Part shown: one piece after another, positions 28,410 to 37,809 of the stretch
How positions within the stretch are numbered: the stretch's first letter is position 1
How the letters are laid out: each line of letters begins with the position of its first letter
NCBI RefSeq assembly: GCF_003057745.1
Contig: NZ_QBJD02000009.1
Location: 1 to 64,000 of the forward strand
DNA: 64,000 bases
DNA from: Enterobacter sp. RIT418
Lineage (GTDB): Bacteria > Pseudomonadota > Gammaproteobacteria > Enterobacterales > Enterobacteriaceae
Direction of reading: 5' to 3'
The notes under the pieces: generated by a model
Seen by the model: the letters and a program-made list of their open reading frames with translations, nothing else
Databases searched by the model: none
Told to the model about the DNA's origin: nothing
Made by a program: the position numbers and the translations under genes

Positions 28410-28423
28410 TATTATCAATCCTG

Positions 28424-28458
28424 AGATATTAGCGCCGCGTCAGGCGCTAATATCTTTT
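28424..28458 (+). terminator. Attenuator hairpin between major subunit and chaperone genes
   Basis: A perfect 13-bp stem AGATATTAGCGCC (28424-28436) / GGCGCTAATATCT (28443-28455), with a 6-nt loop and TTTT after it. It lies inside the operon, so it probably ends many transcripts or protects the 3' end of the pilin mRNA, setting the subunit-to-usher ratio. Confidence 0.85.
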
Positions 28459-28478
28459 ATCTTTGATGAGAAATATTT

Positions 28479-29153
28479 ATGCGCCACGGTTATTTACTGA
28501 GCACTCTTTTACTGGTAGCAGCCACTGCACATGCAGGGGTCATTATTAATGGCACCCGCCTGGTTTACCAGGGAGATAAAAAGGAATCTTCTCTTGGCAT
28601 TTCAAACCCGGATACAACGGATTATCTGGTGCAGTCCTGGGTCGATTCCGGCGGTAAAAACCTGGCTAAAGCCCCGTTCCTGATTACCCCTCCGCTGTTT
28701 CGTCTGGACGCTAAAGAAGACAACGTGCTGCGCGTCGTGCGCACGGGCGGCAATTTACCCGAAGACCGCGAGTCAATGTACTGGCTGAACATCAAGGCCA
28801 TTCCGTCATCAAAGCACGTTGACGGCGTGAATACCCTGCAAATCGCCATTAATACCCGCATCAAATTGCTGTATCGCCCTGCCGCGGTGAAAGGCAGACC
28901 GGAAGACGTGGCCAACAAGCTGGAATGGCACCGCGAGGGGAACGATCTCGTCGTGAATAACCCGACGCCGTTTTACATGAATTTCCAGAGCGTCACTCTG
29001 AACGGGCATAAGGTCACCAAAGCGAACTGGGCCGTACCGAAAACGGAAACCCATTTTGCGCTGCCAGCGAATACCAACGGCAATACCGTGGCGTGGTCGA
29101 TTATTACCGATTACGGCAGCATCAGCCACCCCCTGACCGCAGCACTCCATTAA
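28479..29153 (+). CDS. Fimbrial chaperone, PapD/FimC family
   Basis: A 224-residue periplasmic chaperone with a signal peptide (about 1-19), two immunoglobulin-like domains and the family signature around DRESMYWLNIKAIP (about residues 95-110); Lys129 or its neighbour in NTRIKLLYRP anchors the subunit carboxylate. It caps pilins and delivers them to the usher encoded next. Confidence 0.93.
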   Translation: MRHGYLLSTLLLVAATAHAGVIINGTRLVYQGDKKESSLGISNPDTTDYLVQSWVDSGGKNLAKAPFLITPPLFRLDAKEDNVLRVVRTGGNLPEDRESMYWLNIKAIPSSKHVDGVNTLQIAINTRIKLLYRPAAVKGRPEDVANKLEWHREGNDLVVNNPTPFYMNFQSVTLNGHKVTKANWAVPKTETHFALPANTNGNTVAWSIITDYGSISHPLTAALH

Positions 29154-29183
29154 TCATTCGGCACGCCGGTGTATTAAATAATC

Positions 29184-31727
29184 ATGTATAGCGACAAAAA
29201 GCCGTTTACCTGCCAACTATCTTCATTACTGGTCATTATTATTGGCCTGGTAATGGCGATCTTTGCGTCGCAGGTGATGGCAGATGATTATTTTAACCCA
29301 GCGCTGCTGGACGTAGATAATCCCCAGCAGACCAAAACCGATTTATCCGTCTATGAAAAAGGGCCGGGACAGGCGCCGGGGAAATATCAGGTCGCTATTT
29401 TTATCAATAATAATAAAATTGATACCCGCGACGTCACCTTTACCTTACAAAAAGATCGCCAGGGCAACAGCGCTCTCCAGCCCTGCTTTAGCCTGGATGA
29501 GTTACAAAGCCTGGGCATTAAGGTCAAAAATTATCCCAACCTGCTGGCAAAAGGCGCATGTGCAAACCTCAGCGCTATACCCTCCGCCTCCGCAACGTTT
29601 CACGTGCGTAACCAGCAGCTGCTGCTCAGCATTCCGCAGGTGGCGCTGGGCAAAGTTCCGCGCGGCTACATTGACCCCAAAGAGTACGACGAAGGGATCA
29701 CCGCGGGCCTGCTGAACCACAGCGCAACCGCGAGCCAAAGCCACGCGCGCCAGCAGGGCGAACAAGACGCCAGCAGCCAGTACGTCAACCTCCGTCCCGG
29801 CCTCAATATCGGCGCGTGGCGCTTAAGAAACTACTCAACGTGGAACCGCAGCACCACCGGCAACACCGAGCAGCAGAAGTTCTCGTCGGTCTATACCTAC
29901 GCCCAGCGCGATATCGTGGCGATGAAAAGCAGCGTAACGGTGGGGCAGAGCTCGTCCCCTGCCGACGTCTTCGATAGCGTCCCCTATACCGGTGCGCAGA
30001 TTAACTCCGACAGCGACATGCTCCCGGACAGCGAAAAAGGCTACGCGCCAATCATTCGCGGCACGGCGCACAGCAACGCGCTGGTGATGGTCCGCCAGAA
30101 CGGCTACGTCATCTACCAAAATACCGTCGCGCCCGGCGCGTTTGAAATTAACGATCTCTACCCAACCGGCAGCAGCGGTGACCTGCAGGTCACCGTGAAA
30201 GAGACGGACGGCAGCGAAAGCCATTTCGTGGTGCCGTACGCTTCCGTGCCGGTGCTCCAGCGCGAAAAGAACCTGCGCTACAGCGTGACCGCGGGTCGCT
30301 ACCGTTCATATGACAAAGACGTGGAAAAAACGCCGTTCGCCCAGGGAAGCGCCATCTACGGCTTGCCCTATGGCTTCACGGCCTACGGCGGCGTTCAGCA
30401 GAGCAGCCACTATCGCTCCCAGGCCGTGGGCGCGGGTAAAAACATGGGCGATCTCGGGGCGTTTTCCATTGACGTTACGCGCGCGAAAGCGCTGCTGAAA
30501 AAGCAGCAGGCGAGCAAGGGCCAGTCCTGGCGCGTGCGCTACAGCAAGGATTTTGCCGGAAGCGGAACCAACTTCTCGCTGGCGGGCTACCGCTACAACA
30601 GCAAGGGTTTCTATACCCTGCAAGACACCATGGAGTCCTATACCCGCTCAAGCGACTGGTCAGCGCCGCAGCAGCGCCGGGCGCGGACGGAAGCCACCAT
30701 TGACCAAACGCTGGGCGAAGGCTGGGGCTCCGTGACGCTGAGCCTGGTAAAGGAAAGCTACTGGAGCCAGAGCCAGGATATGACCTCCATGAGCGTCAGC
30801 TACAACAACAGCTGGCACGGCGTGAGCTACAGCCTGAGCTACAGCATGAATAAGAACACCAACGACAGCGACGAGAACGGCGAGTCCGTGACCAACGATA
30901 ATCAGTTCTCCCTGAGCGTCTCCGTGCCGCTGGACCACTGGATGCACAACACCTGGGCCACCTACAACCTGAACAATACCAAAGACGGCACCACGCAGAA
31001 CCTCGGCCTGAACGGCACGGCCCTGCAGGATAACAACCTCAACTGGAACCTTCAGGAAGGGCTGAGCACCACCGGCAGCGGCACCTCAGGCAGCGCCAAT
31101 GCCGATTACAAAGGAACGTACGGCGAAGTCAGCGGTGGCGTCAGCCAGGACAAGCACCAGCAGACGCTGAACGTGGGTATTCAGGGCGGCGTGGTGGCGC
31201 ACGCCAACGGCATCACCCTGACCCAGCCGCTGGGCGAAACCATCGCACTGGTGAAAGCGCCCGGCACGCACGGCACGCATATCACTAACCAGACCGGGGT
31301 CGAGACCGACTTCCGCGGCTATACGGTTGTGCCGTTCGTCACCGCCTATCGCCACAATACGATTGCGCTGGATACCGAAACGCTGCCGGACGATGCCGAC
31401 ATCACCCACGCGGCGCAGATCGTTACGCCAACGCGCGGCGCCGTTGTGCGCGCCACCTTTAACACCCGCGTCGGGCGTCGGGCACTGATGACGCTCACGC
31501 AGAACGGTAAGCCTCTGCCGTTCGGCGCAACGGTCACCACCGAGGATAAGGACAGCGAGTTTATTGTCGGCAATGACGGGCAGACCTACGTGTCCGGCCT
31601 GCCGCCGCGCGGCCGCCTGGCGGTGTCGTGGGGTGAAGACGCCAGCGAGCACTGCGTCGCCGACTATGCGCTCACGGACGAGAAAGATAAAACCAGCATC
31701 GCCACTGTCTCCGCGCAGTGCCATTAA
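29184..31727 (+). CDS. Fimbrial usher, FimD/PapC family
   Basis: An 847-residue outer-membrane assembly platform. The order is a signal region (about 1-33, ending VMA), the N-terminal chaperone-binding domain beginning DDYFNPALLDVD, the 24-stranded barrel with a plug (about 230-330) and the C-terminal domains with conserved cysteines near the end (EHCVADYAL and SAQCH). The length is usual. It secretes and polymerises the subunits encoded around it. Confidence 0.95.
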   Translation: MYSDKKPFTCQLSSLLVIIIGLVMAIFASQVMADDYFNPALLDVDNPQQTKTDLSVYEKGPGQAPGKYQVAIFINNNKIDTRDVTFTLQKDRQGNSALQPCFSLDELQSLGIKVKNYPNLLAKGACANLSAIPSASATFHVRNQQLLLSIPQVALGKVPRGYIDPKEYDEGITAGLLNHSATASQSHARQQGEQDASSQYVNLRPGLNIGAWRLRNYSTWNRSTTGNTEQQKFSSVYTYAQRDIVAMKSSVTVGQSSSPADVFDSVPYTGAQINSDSDMLPDSEKGYAPIIRGTAHSNALVMVRQNGYVIYQNTVAPGAFEINDLYPTGSSGDLQVTVKETDGSESHFVVPYASVPVLQREKNLRYSVTAGRYRSYDKDVEKTPFAQGSAIYGLPYGFTAYGGVQQSSHYRSQAVGAGKNMGDLGAFSIDVTRAKALLKKQQASKGQSWRVRYSKDFAGSGTNFSLAGYRYNSKGFYTLQDTMESYTRSSDWSAPQQRRARTEATIDQTLGEGWGSVTLSLVKESYWSQSQDMTSMSVSYNNSWHGVSYSLSYSMNKNTNDSDENGESVTNDNQFSLSVSVPLDHWMHNTWATYNLNNTKDGTTQNLGLNGTALQDNNLNWNLQEGLSTTGSGTSGSANADYKGTYGEVSGGVSQDKHQQTLNVGIQGGVVAHANGITLTQPLGETIALVKAPGTHGTHITNQTGVETDFRGYTVVPFVTAYRHNTIALDTETLPDDADITHAAQIVTPTRGAVVRATFNTRVGRRALMTLTQNGKPLPFGATVTTEDKDSEFIVGNDGQTYVSGLPPRGRLAVSWGEDASEHCVADYALTDEKDKTSIATVSAQCH

Positions 31728-31749
31728 TTTATCGTTCGGGCTTACTCTT

Positions 31750-32739
31750 ATGCAGATGATTAAATCATTATTTTTCGTAGCAGTTCTGGGCACGGCGGCG
31801 CTGTTTATGCCCCATGCGAAAGCGACCTGCTCAACGCCGGATATGCCGAAAATGATCAACGTGGCGTCGGTTTCGGTGCCGACAACGCTGGAGGTCGGTG
31901 AAACGATCCCCGGTACGGAGCAGACCGTGCACGTGGCCGGCAATTGCGATCAAAGCATCGACAGCGGGCTGGAGATTGTCTCCTGCTATTACGGCACCGG
32001 TACTGAAATTCCCGGTCTCAAGGGTGTCTATGACTCCGGCGTGCCGGGTGTTGGCGTCGCGTTAATGAACGATCAGGGCCAGCGCATCAGCGGCGCGGGT
32101 GGCGTAACCTGTGATTCTCGCGGGACGCCAATCGGCTACGTCTCAACCGACGGCAAGCAGTCGTTTAACTTTGACGTCACGCTTGAGCTGGTGAAAACGG
32201 GTGCTGACGTGGCGTCCGGGACGCTCATCCAGTCGCAGACGCGATTCGGCATTGGCGTGTTCGGCCACGAAGGCATTGGCAACCCGAATGACATCGAGTA
32301 CTCCGGCAACGTCATTCTGCACGAGGTAACCTGCTCCGTATCGCCTAAAAACCTGACCGTCAACCTGGGGGATTTCCCCATCAGCGATTTTGTCGGCACC
32401 GGCACGCTTTCCGATCCGGCGCAAACCGTCTACATCGACGTGGACTGCGATACCACCGTGCAGCCCGAGTTGAAAATCAGCAGCGCCAACGGCTATGAGA
32501 CCGCCTTTCCCGGCGTGGTGAAGCTTACCCAGCAAAGCGGCATGGCGACGGGAGTTGGCGTGCAGATGATCATCGACGGCATGCTGGCCAGCTTTGATGC
32601 CTATAGCCCCACAGGAAGCGAGGCGTTTGCCAACCAGACGCTGCGCATTCCGCTTGAATTGCGCTATGAACAGACCAGCGCGGTCGTAACGCCCGGCCCG
32701 GCCAACAGCGTTGCCACCATCACCCTTGCCTATAAGTGA
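31750..32739 (+). CDS. Two-domain fimbrial tip adhesin
   Basis: A 329-residue secreted protein, twice the pilin size. After a signal peptide (about 1-24) comes an N-terminal domain rich in Cys (C near 27, 60, 68, 119) that should bind a receptor, and from about residue 185 a pilin domain (EVTCSVSPKNLTVNLGDFPISDF, here read as a FimH-like linker and pilin start) ending TLAYK. This fits a FimH-type adhesin in position and design. The receptor is unknown. I chose the ATG at 31750; another ATG two codons on is also possible, and neither has a strong ribosome site. Confidence 0.8.
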   Translation: MQMIKSLFFVAVLGTAALFMPHAKATCSTPDMPKMINVASVSVPTTLEVGETIPGTEQTVHVAGNCDQSIDSGLEIVSCYYGTGTEIPGLKGVYDSGVPGVGVALMNDQGQRISGAGGVTCDSRGTPIGYVSTDGKQSFNFDVTLELVKTGADVASGTLIQSQTRFGIGVFGHEGIGNPNDIEYSGNVILHEVTCSVSPKNLTVNLGDFPISDFVGTGTLSDPAQTVYIDVDCDTTVQPELKISSANGYETAFPGVVKLTQQSGMATGVGVQMIIDGMLASFDAYSPTGSEAFANQTLRIPLELRYEQTSAVVTPGPANSVATITLAYK

Positions 32740-32745
32740 CATCCA

Positions 32746-33249
32746 ATGAAAAAAACAGCGTTACTCCTGCTCCTGTGCCTGACGGCCTGCGCCCACGCGG
32801 ACGAGATTGAGCTGCAAATGACCGGGAATATCTACGCCAATACCTGCGTGGTGGACAGCGAAAGCAAAAACCTTACCGTCGATTTAGGCCAGGCAGCCTC
32901 GGGCGAGTTTAAGGACGTGGGGGATACGGGGCAGTGGAAGGACTTTTCGCTCAAGGTTTCCCATTGCCCGGCAAGCCTGATGCTGGCGAACGCCTTTTTC
33001 TACGGCCAGGCCGACGGCGTACATCCAACAAAGTTTGCTAACACCGGCAGCGCAAAGGGACTGGCGCTGGAGCTGGCCGACCGCCAGGACAATATTCTGA
33101 TTGCCCCGCAGGCCAGCTTTAACGTGCTGATAAACCCAAGCGACCACACGGCAGAGTTTCCGCTGGCCGCCCGCTACTACGCCACCTCCATGCCCGTCAC
33201 CGCGGGGACGTTTAGCAGCGTCGTCCAGGTGACCTTCACTTACCAGTAG
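32746..33249 (+). CDS. Minor fimbrial subunit (FimF/FimG-like)
   Basis: A 167-residue secreted pilin with a signal peptide (about 1-18), a Cys pair (near 34 and 74) and the pilin end VQVTFTYQ. It follows the adhesin by 6 bp and is likely a tip adaptor or terminator subunit. Its last 14 bp overlap the 3' end of dinG on the opposite strand. Confidence 0.88.
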   Translation: MKKTALLLLLCLTACAHADEIELQMTGNIYANTCVVDSESKNLTVDLGQAASGEFKDVGDTGQWKDFSLKVSHCPASLMLANAFFYGQADGVHPTKFANTGSAKGLALELADRQDNILIAPQASFNVLINPSDHTAEFPLAARYYATSMPVTAGTFSSVVQVTFTYQ

Positions 33250-35413
33250 GACCGCGCCCCTTAGCACGGATGCTTTTCCGACGCCCGGCAGCCAGTTTTG
33301 CCGGGCGTTTTTTTACCTCAGGCACCTCTGGCTGTTCAATCGGAAACACCGGAAGAGCGTTAAGCAGACGCGGACCATAGTTTTTCGTCAGCAGGCGTTT
33401 GTCGTAAATCACCACTTCACCCCAGCAGCCGTGGCTGCGGATCAGGCGCCCTACCTGCTGAATCAGGTTGAACGACGCCGCGGGCAGGCTTTGCACCTCA
33501 AACGGATAGCGGTTCAGGCTTTTGAGCCACTCCCCTTCGGTGATCACCACCGGGCTGTCGATCGGCGGAAACGCAATTTTATGGATGTGCACCTGCGTCA
33601 GGTAATCGCCCTTGAGATCCAGCCCCTCGGCAAAGGACTGGAGCCCTACCAGCACGCTGCGCTCGCCGTTATCAATACGCTTGCGGTGGGTCTCCACCAG
33701 CCGATAGCGCGGCTGATCGCCCTGAACAAGCAGCAGCAGGCGCAGGTCGGTCACGTGCTCAAGAAAACGCTGCATCGCGCGGCCGCTGGCGAACAGCACC
33801 AGCATGCCGGGGTATTTTTTGCCCTCAACCTGCTCGCGGAAATAGGCAGCCATCTCGGCGATGTGCTGCTCCTCGTTGTCCATAAGCGGCTCAAACGTCA
33901 TGCGCGGAATCACCAGCTTGCCCTGCTCGCAGTGGTTAAACGGCGAGTCCAGCGCCACAAAGCGGTCGCCCGCTTTCTCTCTCAGGCCGCTCATCTCCTG
34001 CAAGCGGGAGAAACTGTTCAGGGAGCGCAGCGTGGCGGAAGTGACAACCACGTGCGGCACGCTGCGCCAGATAAGCTTCTCAAGCTGATCGGCCACGCGA
34101 ATGCCTACGCAGTGGAAAAACAGATGTACCTGCCCGTCCCGCACCTCGCGGGTGGCCCATTTGGTGACCGGCGCGCCGGACGCCTGCGCCATCGAAGCCA
34201 GCCGCCAGAGCTTGCTCTGCGATTCAAACATGCCCAGCGCGCGGTTCATCTGCAGCAGGACGCGGTGCAGTCGCACCACGTCATGGGAGCCGGTTTTCTC
34301 ACTCAGATCGTTTAAGAACATCTCCGCCAGCCCGCGCAGCTTTTCGAGATGCTTTGCCAGCTGCTGGCAAATCTCCATGATCTCTTCCGGCAGTTCGCCC
34401 ATCGCGAAGCGATGCTCCGCCTCCTGGGCTGCGGGAAGGTAAAGATTGAGGATGTTGTTCAGGGACGAAATAAGCGCGTACGCCTCTTCGCAGTGGTCGC
34501 TTAGCCGCTCTGGCACGGCCAGCGGCGGCGTGGTTTTCGGGCGGAACTGCTCCATGCAGGTTGCCACCAGCTTGCAGAACAGGTCGAGCTGCAGGCGAAA
34601 CCACGGCGCGGTGATCTCGGCGCTCATCTCCAGCGCGTCGCGCGCCACGTCCGGCAGGTGATGGCCTTCATCCAGCACCAGCAGCAGGTTTTTCGGCTCC
34701 GGCAGAACGGCTTCGCTCTCGAGCGCCGCCATCACCAGCGCATGGTTAGCCACCACCACCTCCGCTTCCTGAATTTCGCGGCGGGCGACAAAGAACGGGC
34801 ATTCGCGGTAGTAATGACAGTTGCGGTTCAGGCAGCTGGCCTTATCGGTGCTGAGCCTGCGCCACAGATCGTCGCTAACGGCTTTATCGGTGTGGTCGCG
34901 AAGGCCATCCCATTTATAGCCGTCAAGATCGGCCTTGAGCGTGGCGCACAGCTCTTGTTCCGCTTTGTTATTTGGCGTGAGATCATCGTCGAGAAACGCC
35001 AGCAGATCCTGCTGCGTCGCCTCGCTGCTGGCAAGGCCCGCCAGGTTACGCGGACACACGTAGCGCCCGCGCCCGAAGGCTGCGGTGAAGCGAAGATCGG
35101 GGATGATTTTGCGCAGCAGCGGCAGGTCTTTGCTGAAGATCTGGTCCTGCAGCGCGACGTTGGCGGTGCTGACCACCAGCGTTTTATCCTCTTCCCGGGC
35201 GATGGCAATGCCGGGAATGAGATACGAGAGGGTTTTCCCGACGCCGGTCGGGGCTTCGATGGCCAGATGTCGTCCGTCGTCCCCGGCGAGCGTTTTTGCC
35301 ACGTCGGCAATCATCTGCCGCTGCGGCGCTCGGGGAATAAAGTCGGGGATCTGCTGTTGAAGCGCCTTATACCATGCGCCAATTTGCGCTTTCAGCGCAG
35401 CGGTAAGAGCCAT
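33236..35413 (-). CDS. dinG: ATP-dependent DNA helicase DinG
   Basis: A 725-residue superfamily 2, XPD-like 5'-3' helicase that resolves R-loops and replication-transcription conflicts. Walker A APTGVGKT is at 54-61, the four iron-sulphur cysteines are Cys120, Cys194, Cys199 and Cys205, and the DEGH box is at 248-251. The last 25 or so residues are basic and differ from what I recall of the E. coli C-terminus (716 residues). They are encoded across the terminator of the fimbrial operon, so the tail was probably rebuilt when that operon was inserted. A LexA box lies upstream. Confidence 0.95.
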   Translation of the reverse strand: MALTAALKAQIGAWYKALQQQIPDFIPRAPQRQMIADVAKTLAGDDGRHLAIEAPTGVGKTLSYLIPGIAIAREEDKTLVVSTANVALQDQIFSKDLPLLRKIIPDLRFTAAFGRGRYVCPRNLAGLASSEATQQDLLAFLDDDLTPNNKAEQELCATLKADLDGYKWDGLRDHTDKAVSDDLWRRLSTDKASCLNRNCHYYRECPFFVARREIQEAEVVVANHALVMAALESEAVLPEPKNLLLVLDEGHHLPDVARDALEMSAEITAPWFRLQLDLFCKLVATCMEQFRPKTTPPLAVPERLSDHCEEAYALISSLNNILNLYLPAAQEAEHRFAMGELPEEIMEICQQLAKHLEKLRGLAEMFLNDLSEKTGSHDVVRLHRVLLQMNRALGMFESQSKLWRLASMAQASGAPVTKWATREVRDGQVHLFFHCVGIRVADQLEKLIWRSVPHVVVTSATLRSLNSFSRLQEMSGLREKAGDRFVALDSPFNHCEQGKLVIPRMTFEPLMDNEEQHIAEMAAYFREQVEGKKYPGMLVLFASGRAMQRFLEHVTDLRLLLLVQGDQPRYRLVETHRKRIDNGERSVLVGLQSFAEGLDLKGDYLTQVHIHKIAFPPIDSPVVITEGEWLKSLNRYPFEVQSLPAASFNLIQQVGRLIRSHGCWGEVVIYDKRLLTKNYGPRLLNALPVFPIEQPEVPEVKKRPAKLAAGRRKSIRAKGRGPTGK
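33281..33314 (+). terminator. Terminator of the fimbrial operon, inside dinG
   Basis: A perfect 10-bp stem ACGCCCGGCA / TGCCGGGCGT with an 8-nt loop and a T run, on the + strand. It lies within the last codons of dinG read on the other strand. Confidence 0.9.
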
Positions 35414-35426
35414 CGGAAACCTGAAA

Positions 35427-35446
35427 TACTGTATAAACAGCCACTA
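35427..35446 (-). promoter_or_regulatory. lexA box: LexA box of dinG
   Basis: TACTGTATAAACAGCCACTA on the + strand; on the - strand it ends TATACAGTA and differs from the E. coli dinG box as I recall it only in the left half. One half-site is perfect, the other weak, as in E. coli. It lies 14 bp before the start codon. Confidence 0.8.
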
Positions 35447-35473
35447 TTGTGGCACTTTCTGGCGGATGCCGCA

Positions 35474-35505
35474 AAAAGAAAAAGCCCGGCTTTACGACCG
35501 GGCTT
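35474..35505 (-). terminator. rhlE terminator
   Basis: A perfect 8-bp stem AAGCCCGG / CCGGGCTT with an 8-nt loop, followed on the - strand by TTTTCTTTTT. It lies between the rhlE stop and the dinG promoter. Confidence 0.88.
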
Positions 35506-35510
35506 CCAGA

Positions 35511-36896
35511 TTACTGCGGGCTGGCAGGCTTACGCGGGCGACGTCGGCGCTGCCCTTCCCCTGCCGGTTTTCCTTCACCGCTGCGCCACGGGTTTTCACC
35601 CGACGGTTTAGCATCGTTGCCGCGACGCGGCGGTTTACCCGATAACTTCGGCGCACCGCCTTCTGAACGACGCGGCTGCTGGCCGCGACCGCCGCCGCCC
35701 TGACCGCGACCGCCGCCACCCTGACGGCCGTTCTGAATCGGCTCCGCCTTGATGGACGGGTCCACTTCATAGCCCGGGGTTTCGATGCGCGGGATCTCTT
35801 TCTTCAGCAGACGCTCGATGTCGCGCAGCAGCTTGTGTTCGTCGACGCACACCAGGGACAACGCCTCACCGGTGGCCGCCGCGCGGCCGGTACGGCCGAT
35901 GCGGTGCACGTAATCTTCCGGCACGTTCGGCAGCTCGTAGTTCACCACGTGCGGCAGCTCTTCGATGTCCAGACCGCGCGCCGCGATGTCGGTTGCCACC
36001 AGCACGCGAATATCGCCAGATTTGAACTCCGCCAGCGCGCGGGTACGCGCGCCCTGGCTCTTGTTGCCGTGGATTGCCGCGCTGCGAATGCCGTCTTTAT
36101 TCAGCTGTTCAGCCAGGTGGTTCGCGCCGTGCTTGGTGCGGGTAAAGACCAGCACCTGCTGCCAGTTCCCCTTGCCGATCATCTGGGAGAGCAGCTCCCG
36201 CTTGCGCTTCTTATCCACGAAGTGAACGTGCTGCGTCACCTGCTCGGAGGCGGTGTTGCGGCGCGCGACTTCAATTTCCAGCGGATTGTGCAGCAGCTTT
36301 TCAGCCAGCGCCTTGATATCGTCGGAGAAGGTTGCGGAGAAAAGCAGGTTCTGGCGACGCGGCGGCAGCTTAGAGAGCACGCGGCGGATGTCGTGGATAA
36401 AGCCCATGTCCAGCATGCGGTCGGCTTCGTCCAGCACCAGAATTTCAATCTGATCCAGCTTAACGGCGTTCTGGTGTTCCAGATCCAGCAGACGGCCCGG
36501 CGTTGCCACCAGCACGTCCACGCCGCCGCGCAGCTTCATCATCTGCGGGTTAATGCTCACCCCGCCGAAAACCACCATTGAGCGGATGTTGAGATAGCGG
36601 CTGTACTCACGCACGTTCTCACCGACCTGAGCGGCCAGCTCGCGGGTTGGCGTCAGGATCAGTGCGCGTACCGGGCGGCGGCCTTTCGCATGCGGCTGGT
36701 TTTTGACCAGCAGCTCTAACAGCGGCAGCGTAAAGCCGGCGGTTTTACCGGTGCCGGTCTGCGCGCTGGCCATCAGGTCGCGGCCTTCCAGCACGGCAGG
36801 GATCGCCTGCTTCTGGATCGGGGTTGGCTCGCTGTAACCCTGCTCTGCAACAGCGCGCAGAATTTCTGGATTCAGGCCAAGGGAATCAAAAGACAT
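35511..36896 (-). CDS. rhlE: DEAD-box RNA helicase RhlE
   Basis: A 461-residue RNA helicase involved in ribosome assembly. Q motif and Walker A AQTGTGKT (45-52), PTREL (83-87), DEAD (156-159), SAT (187-189) and HRIGRTGRA in the second RecA domain are all present. The C-terminus (about 375-461) is a Gly/Arg/Pro-rich tail with [14 protein letters not shown] repeats that likely binds RNA. In E. coli CecR controls rhlE, and the divergent cecR operator lies 200 bp upstream here. Confidence 0.96.
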   Translation of the reverse strand: MSFDSLGLNPEILRAVAEQGYSEPTPIQKQAIPAVLEGRDLMASAQTGTGKTAGFTLPLLELLVKNQPHAKGRRPVRALILTPTRELAAQVGENVREYSRYLNIRSMVVFGGVSINPQMMKLRGGVDVLVATPGRLLDLEHQNAVKLDQIEILVLDEADRMLDMGFIHDIRRVLSKLPPRRQNLLFSATFSDDIKALAEKLLHNPLEIEVARRNTASEQVTQHVHFVDKKRKRELLSQMIGKGNWQQVLVFTRTKHGANHLAEQLNKDGIRSAAIHGNKSQGARTRALAEFKSGDIRVLVATDIAARGLDIEELPHVVNYELPNVPEDYVHRIGRTGRAAATGEALSLVCVDEHKLLRDIERLLKKEIPRIETPGYEVDPSIKAEPIQNGRQGGGGRGQGGGGRGQQPRRSEGGAPKLSGKPPRRGNDAKPSGENPWRSGEGKPAGEGQRRRRPRKPASPQ

Positions 36897-37097
36897 AAAA
36901 ACTCCGAACCGCCCCGACCGTCTCAGGTGTAGTTTTCAGGGAGATATAACGAATAGGGAAGGACAAAAACCACAATGTCGTGAAGCAGCGGAGTGTAGCA
37001 GCTTTTGTGACGTGGCGCATAAATATCCCTTCGTTAATCCTTGATGACCCGCTTCTCGCGGCGAGCGACTGGACAAAACGCTGAACCAGCCATAGTC

Positions 37098-37117
37098 TTA
37101 ATCAATCGATTGATTAA
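37098..37117. promoter_or_regulatory. 20-bp palindrome, probable CecR operator
   Basis: TTAATCAATCGATTGATTAA is a perfect 20-bp palindrome 14 bp before cecR. It is placed to let CecR repress its own operon and reach the divergent rhlE promoter. The rest of the 36897-37131 gap shows nothing else. Confidence 0.8.
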
Positions 37118-37131
37118 TTCTTAAAGCCGCC

Positions 37132-37809
37132 ATGAATACAACACCGACGACATCGAAGGGCGAACAGGCAAAAAGCCAGCTTATCGCCGCCGCGCTGGCG
37201 CAGTTTGGCGAATATGGCCTGCACGCCACCACGCGCGACATCGCCGCGCAGGCCGGGCAAAACATCGCGGCCATTACCTACTATTTTGGCTCAAAAGAGG
37301 ATTTATACCTCGCCTGCGCCCAGTGGATCGCTGACTTTATTGCCGCGAATTTTCGCCCGCACGTGGAAGAGGCCGCCGGGCTGCTCGAACACCCCTCCCC
37401 CGACCGCGCCGCGATCCGTCAGCTGATCCTTAACGCCTGCCACAATATGATCAGGCTGCTGACGCACGACGACACGCTCAGCCTGAGCAAATTTATCTCT
37501 CGAGAGCAGCTTTCGCCCACCGCGGCCTACCAGCGTGTACACGACCAGGTCATCGATCCGATGCACGGGCACCTGACCCGGCTGGTGGCGGCCTACACCG
37601 GGCGAGACGCGAACGACACCGAGACCATTTTGCATACCCATGCCCTGCTGGGTGAAGTGCTGGCGTTTCGCCTGGGGCGGGAAACGATTTTGTTACGCAC
37701 CGGCTGGACACAGTTTGATGAGGATAAAGCCGCGCAGATTAGCCGGGTCATTACCTGTCACGTCGATCTGATCCTGCAAGGCTTAACGCAAAGGAGCCTG
37801 AAGTCATGA
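37132..37809 (+). CDS. cecR: TetR-family regulator CecR (YbiH)
   Basis: A 225-residue repressor (223 in E. coli) with an N-terminal TetR helix-turn-helix (about 12-58; [29 protein letters not shown] split as the recognition region) and a C-terminal ligand domain. In E. coli it controls rhlE and the ybhGFSR pump and affects sensitivity to cefoperazone and chloramphenicol. Its stop overlaps the ybhG start by 4 bp, so it is the first gene of the pump operon. Confidence 0.95.
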   Translation: MNTTPTTSKGEQAKSQLIAAALAQFGEYGLHATTRDIAAQAGQNIAAITYYFGSKEDLYLACAQWIADFIAANFRPHVEEAAGLLEHPSPDRAAIRQLILNACHNMIRLLTHDDTLSLSKFISREQLSPTAAYQRVHDQVIDPMHGHLTRLVAAYTGRDANDTETILHTHALLGEVLAFRLGRETILLRTGWTQFDEDKAAQISRVITCHVDLILQGLTQRSLKS

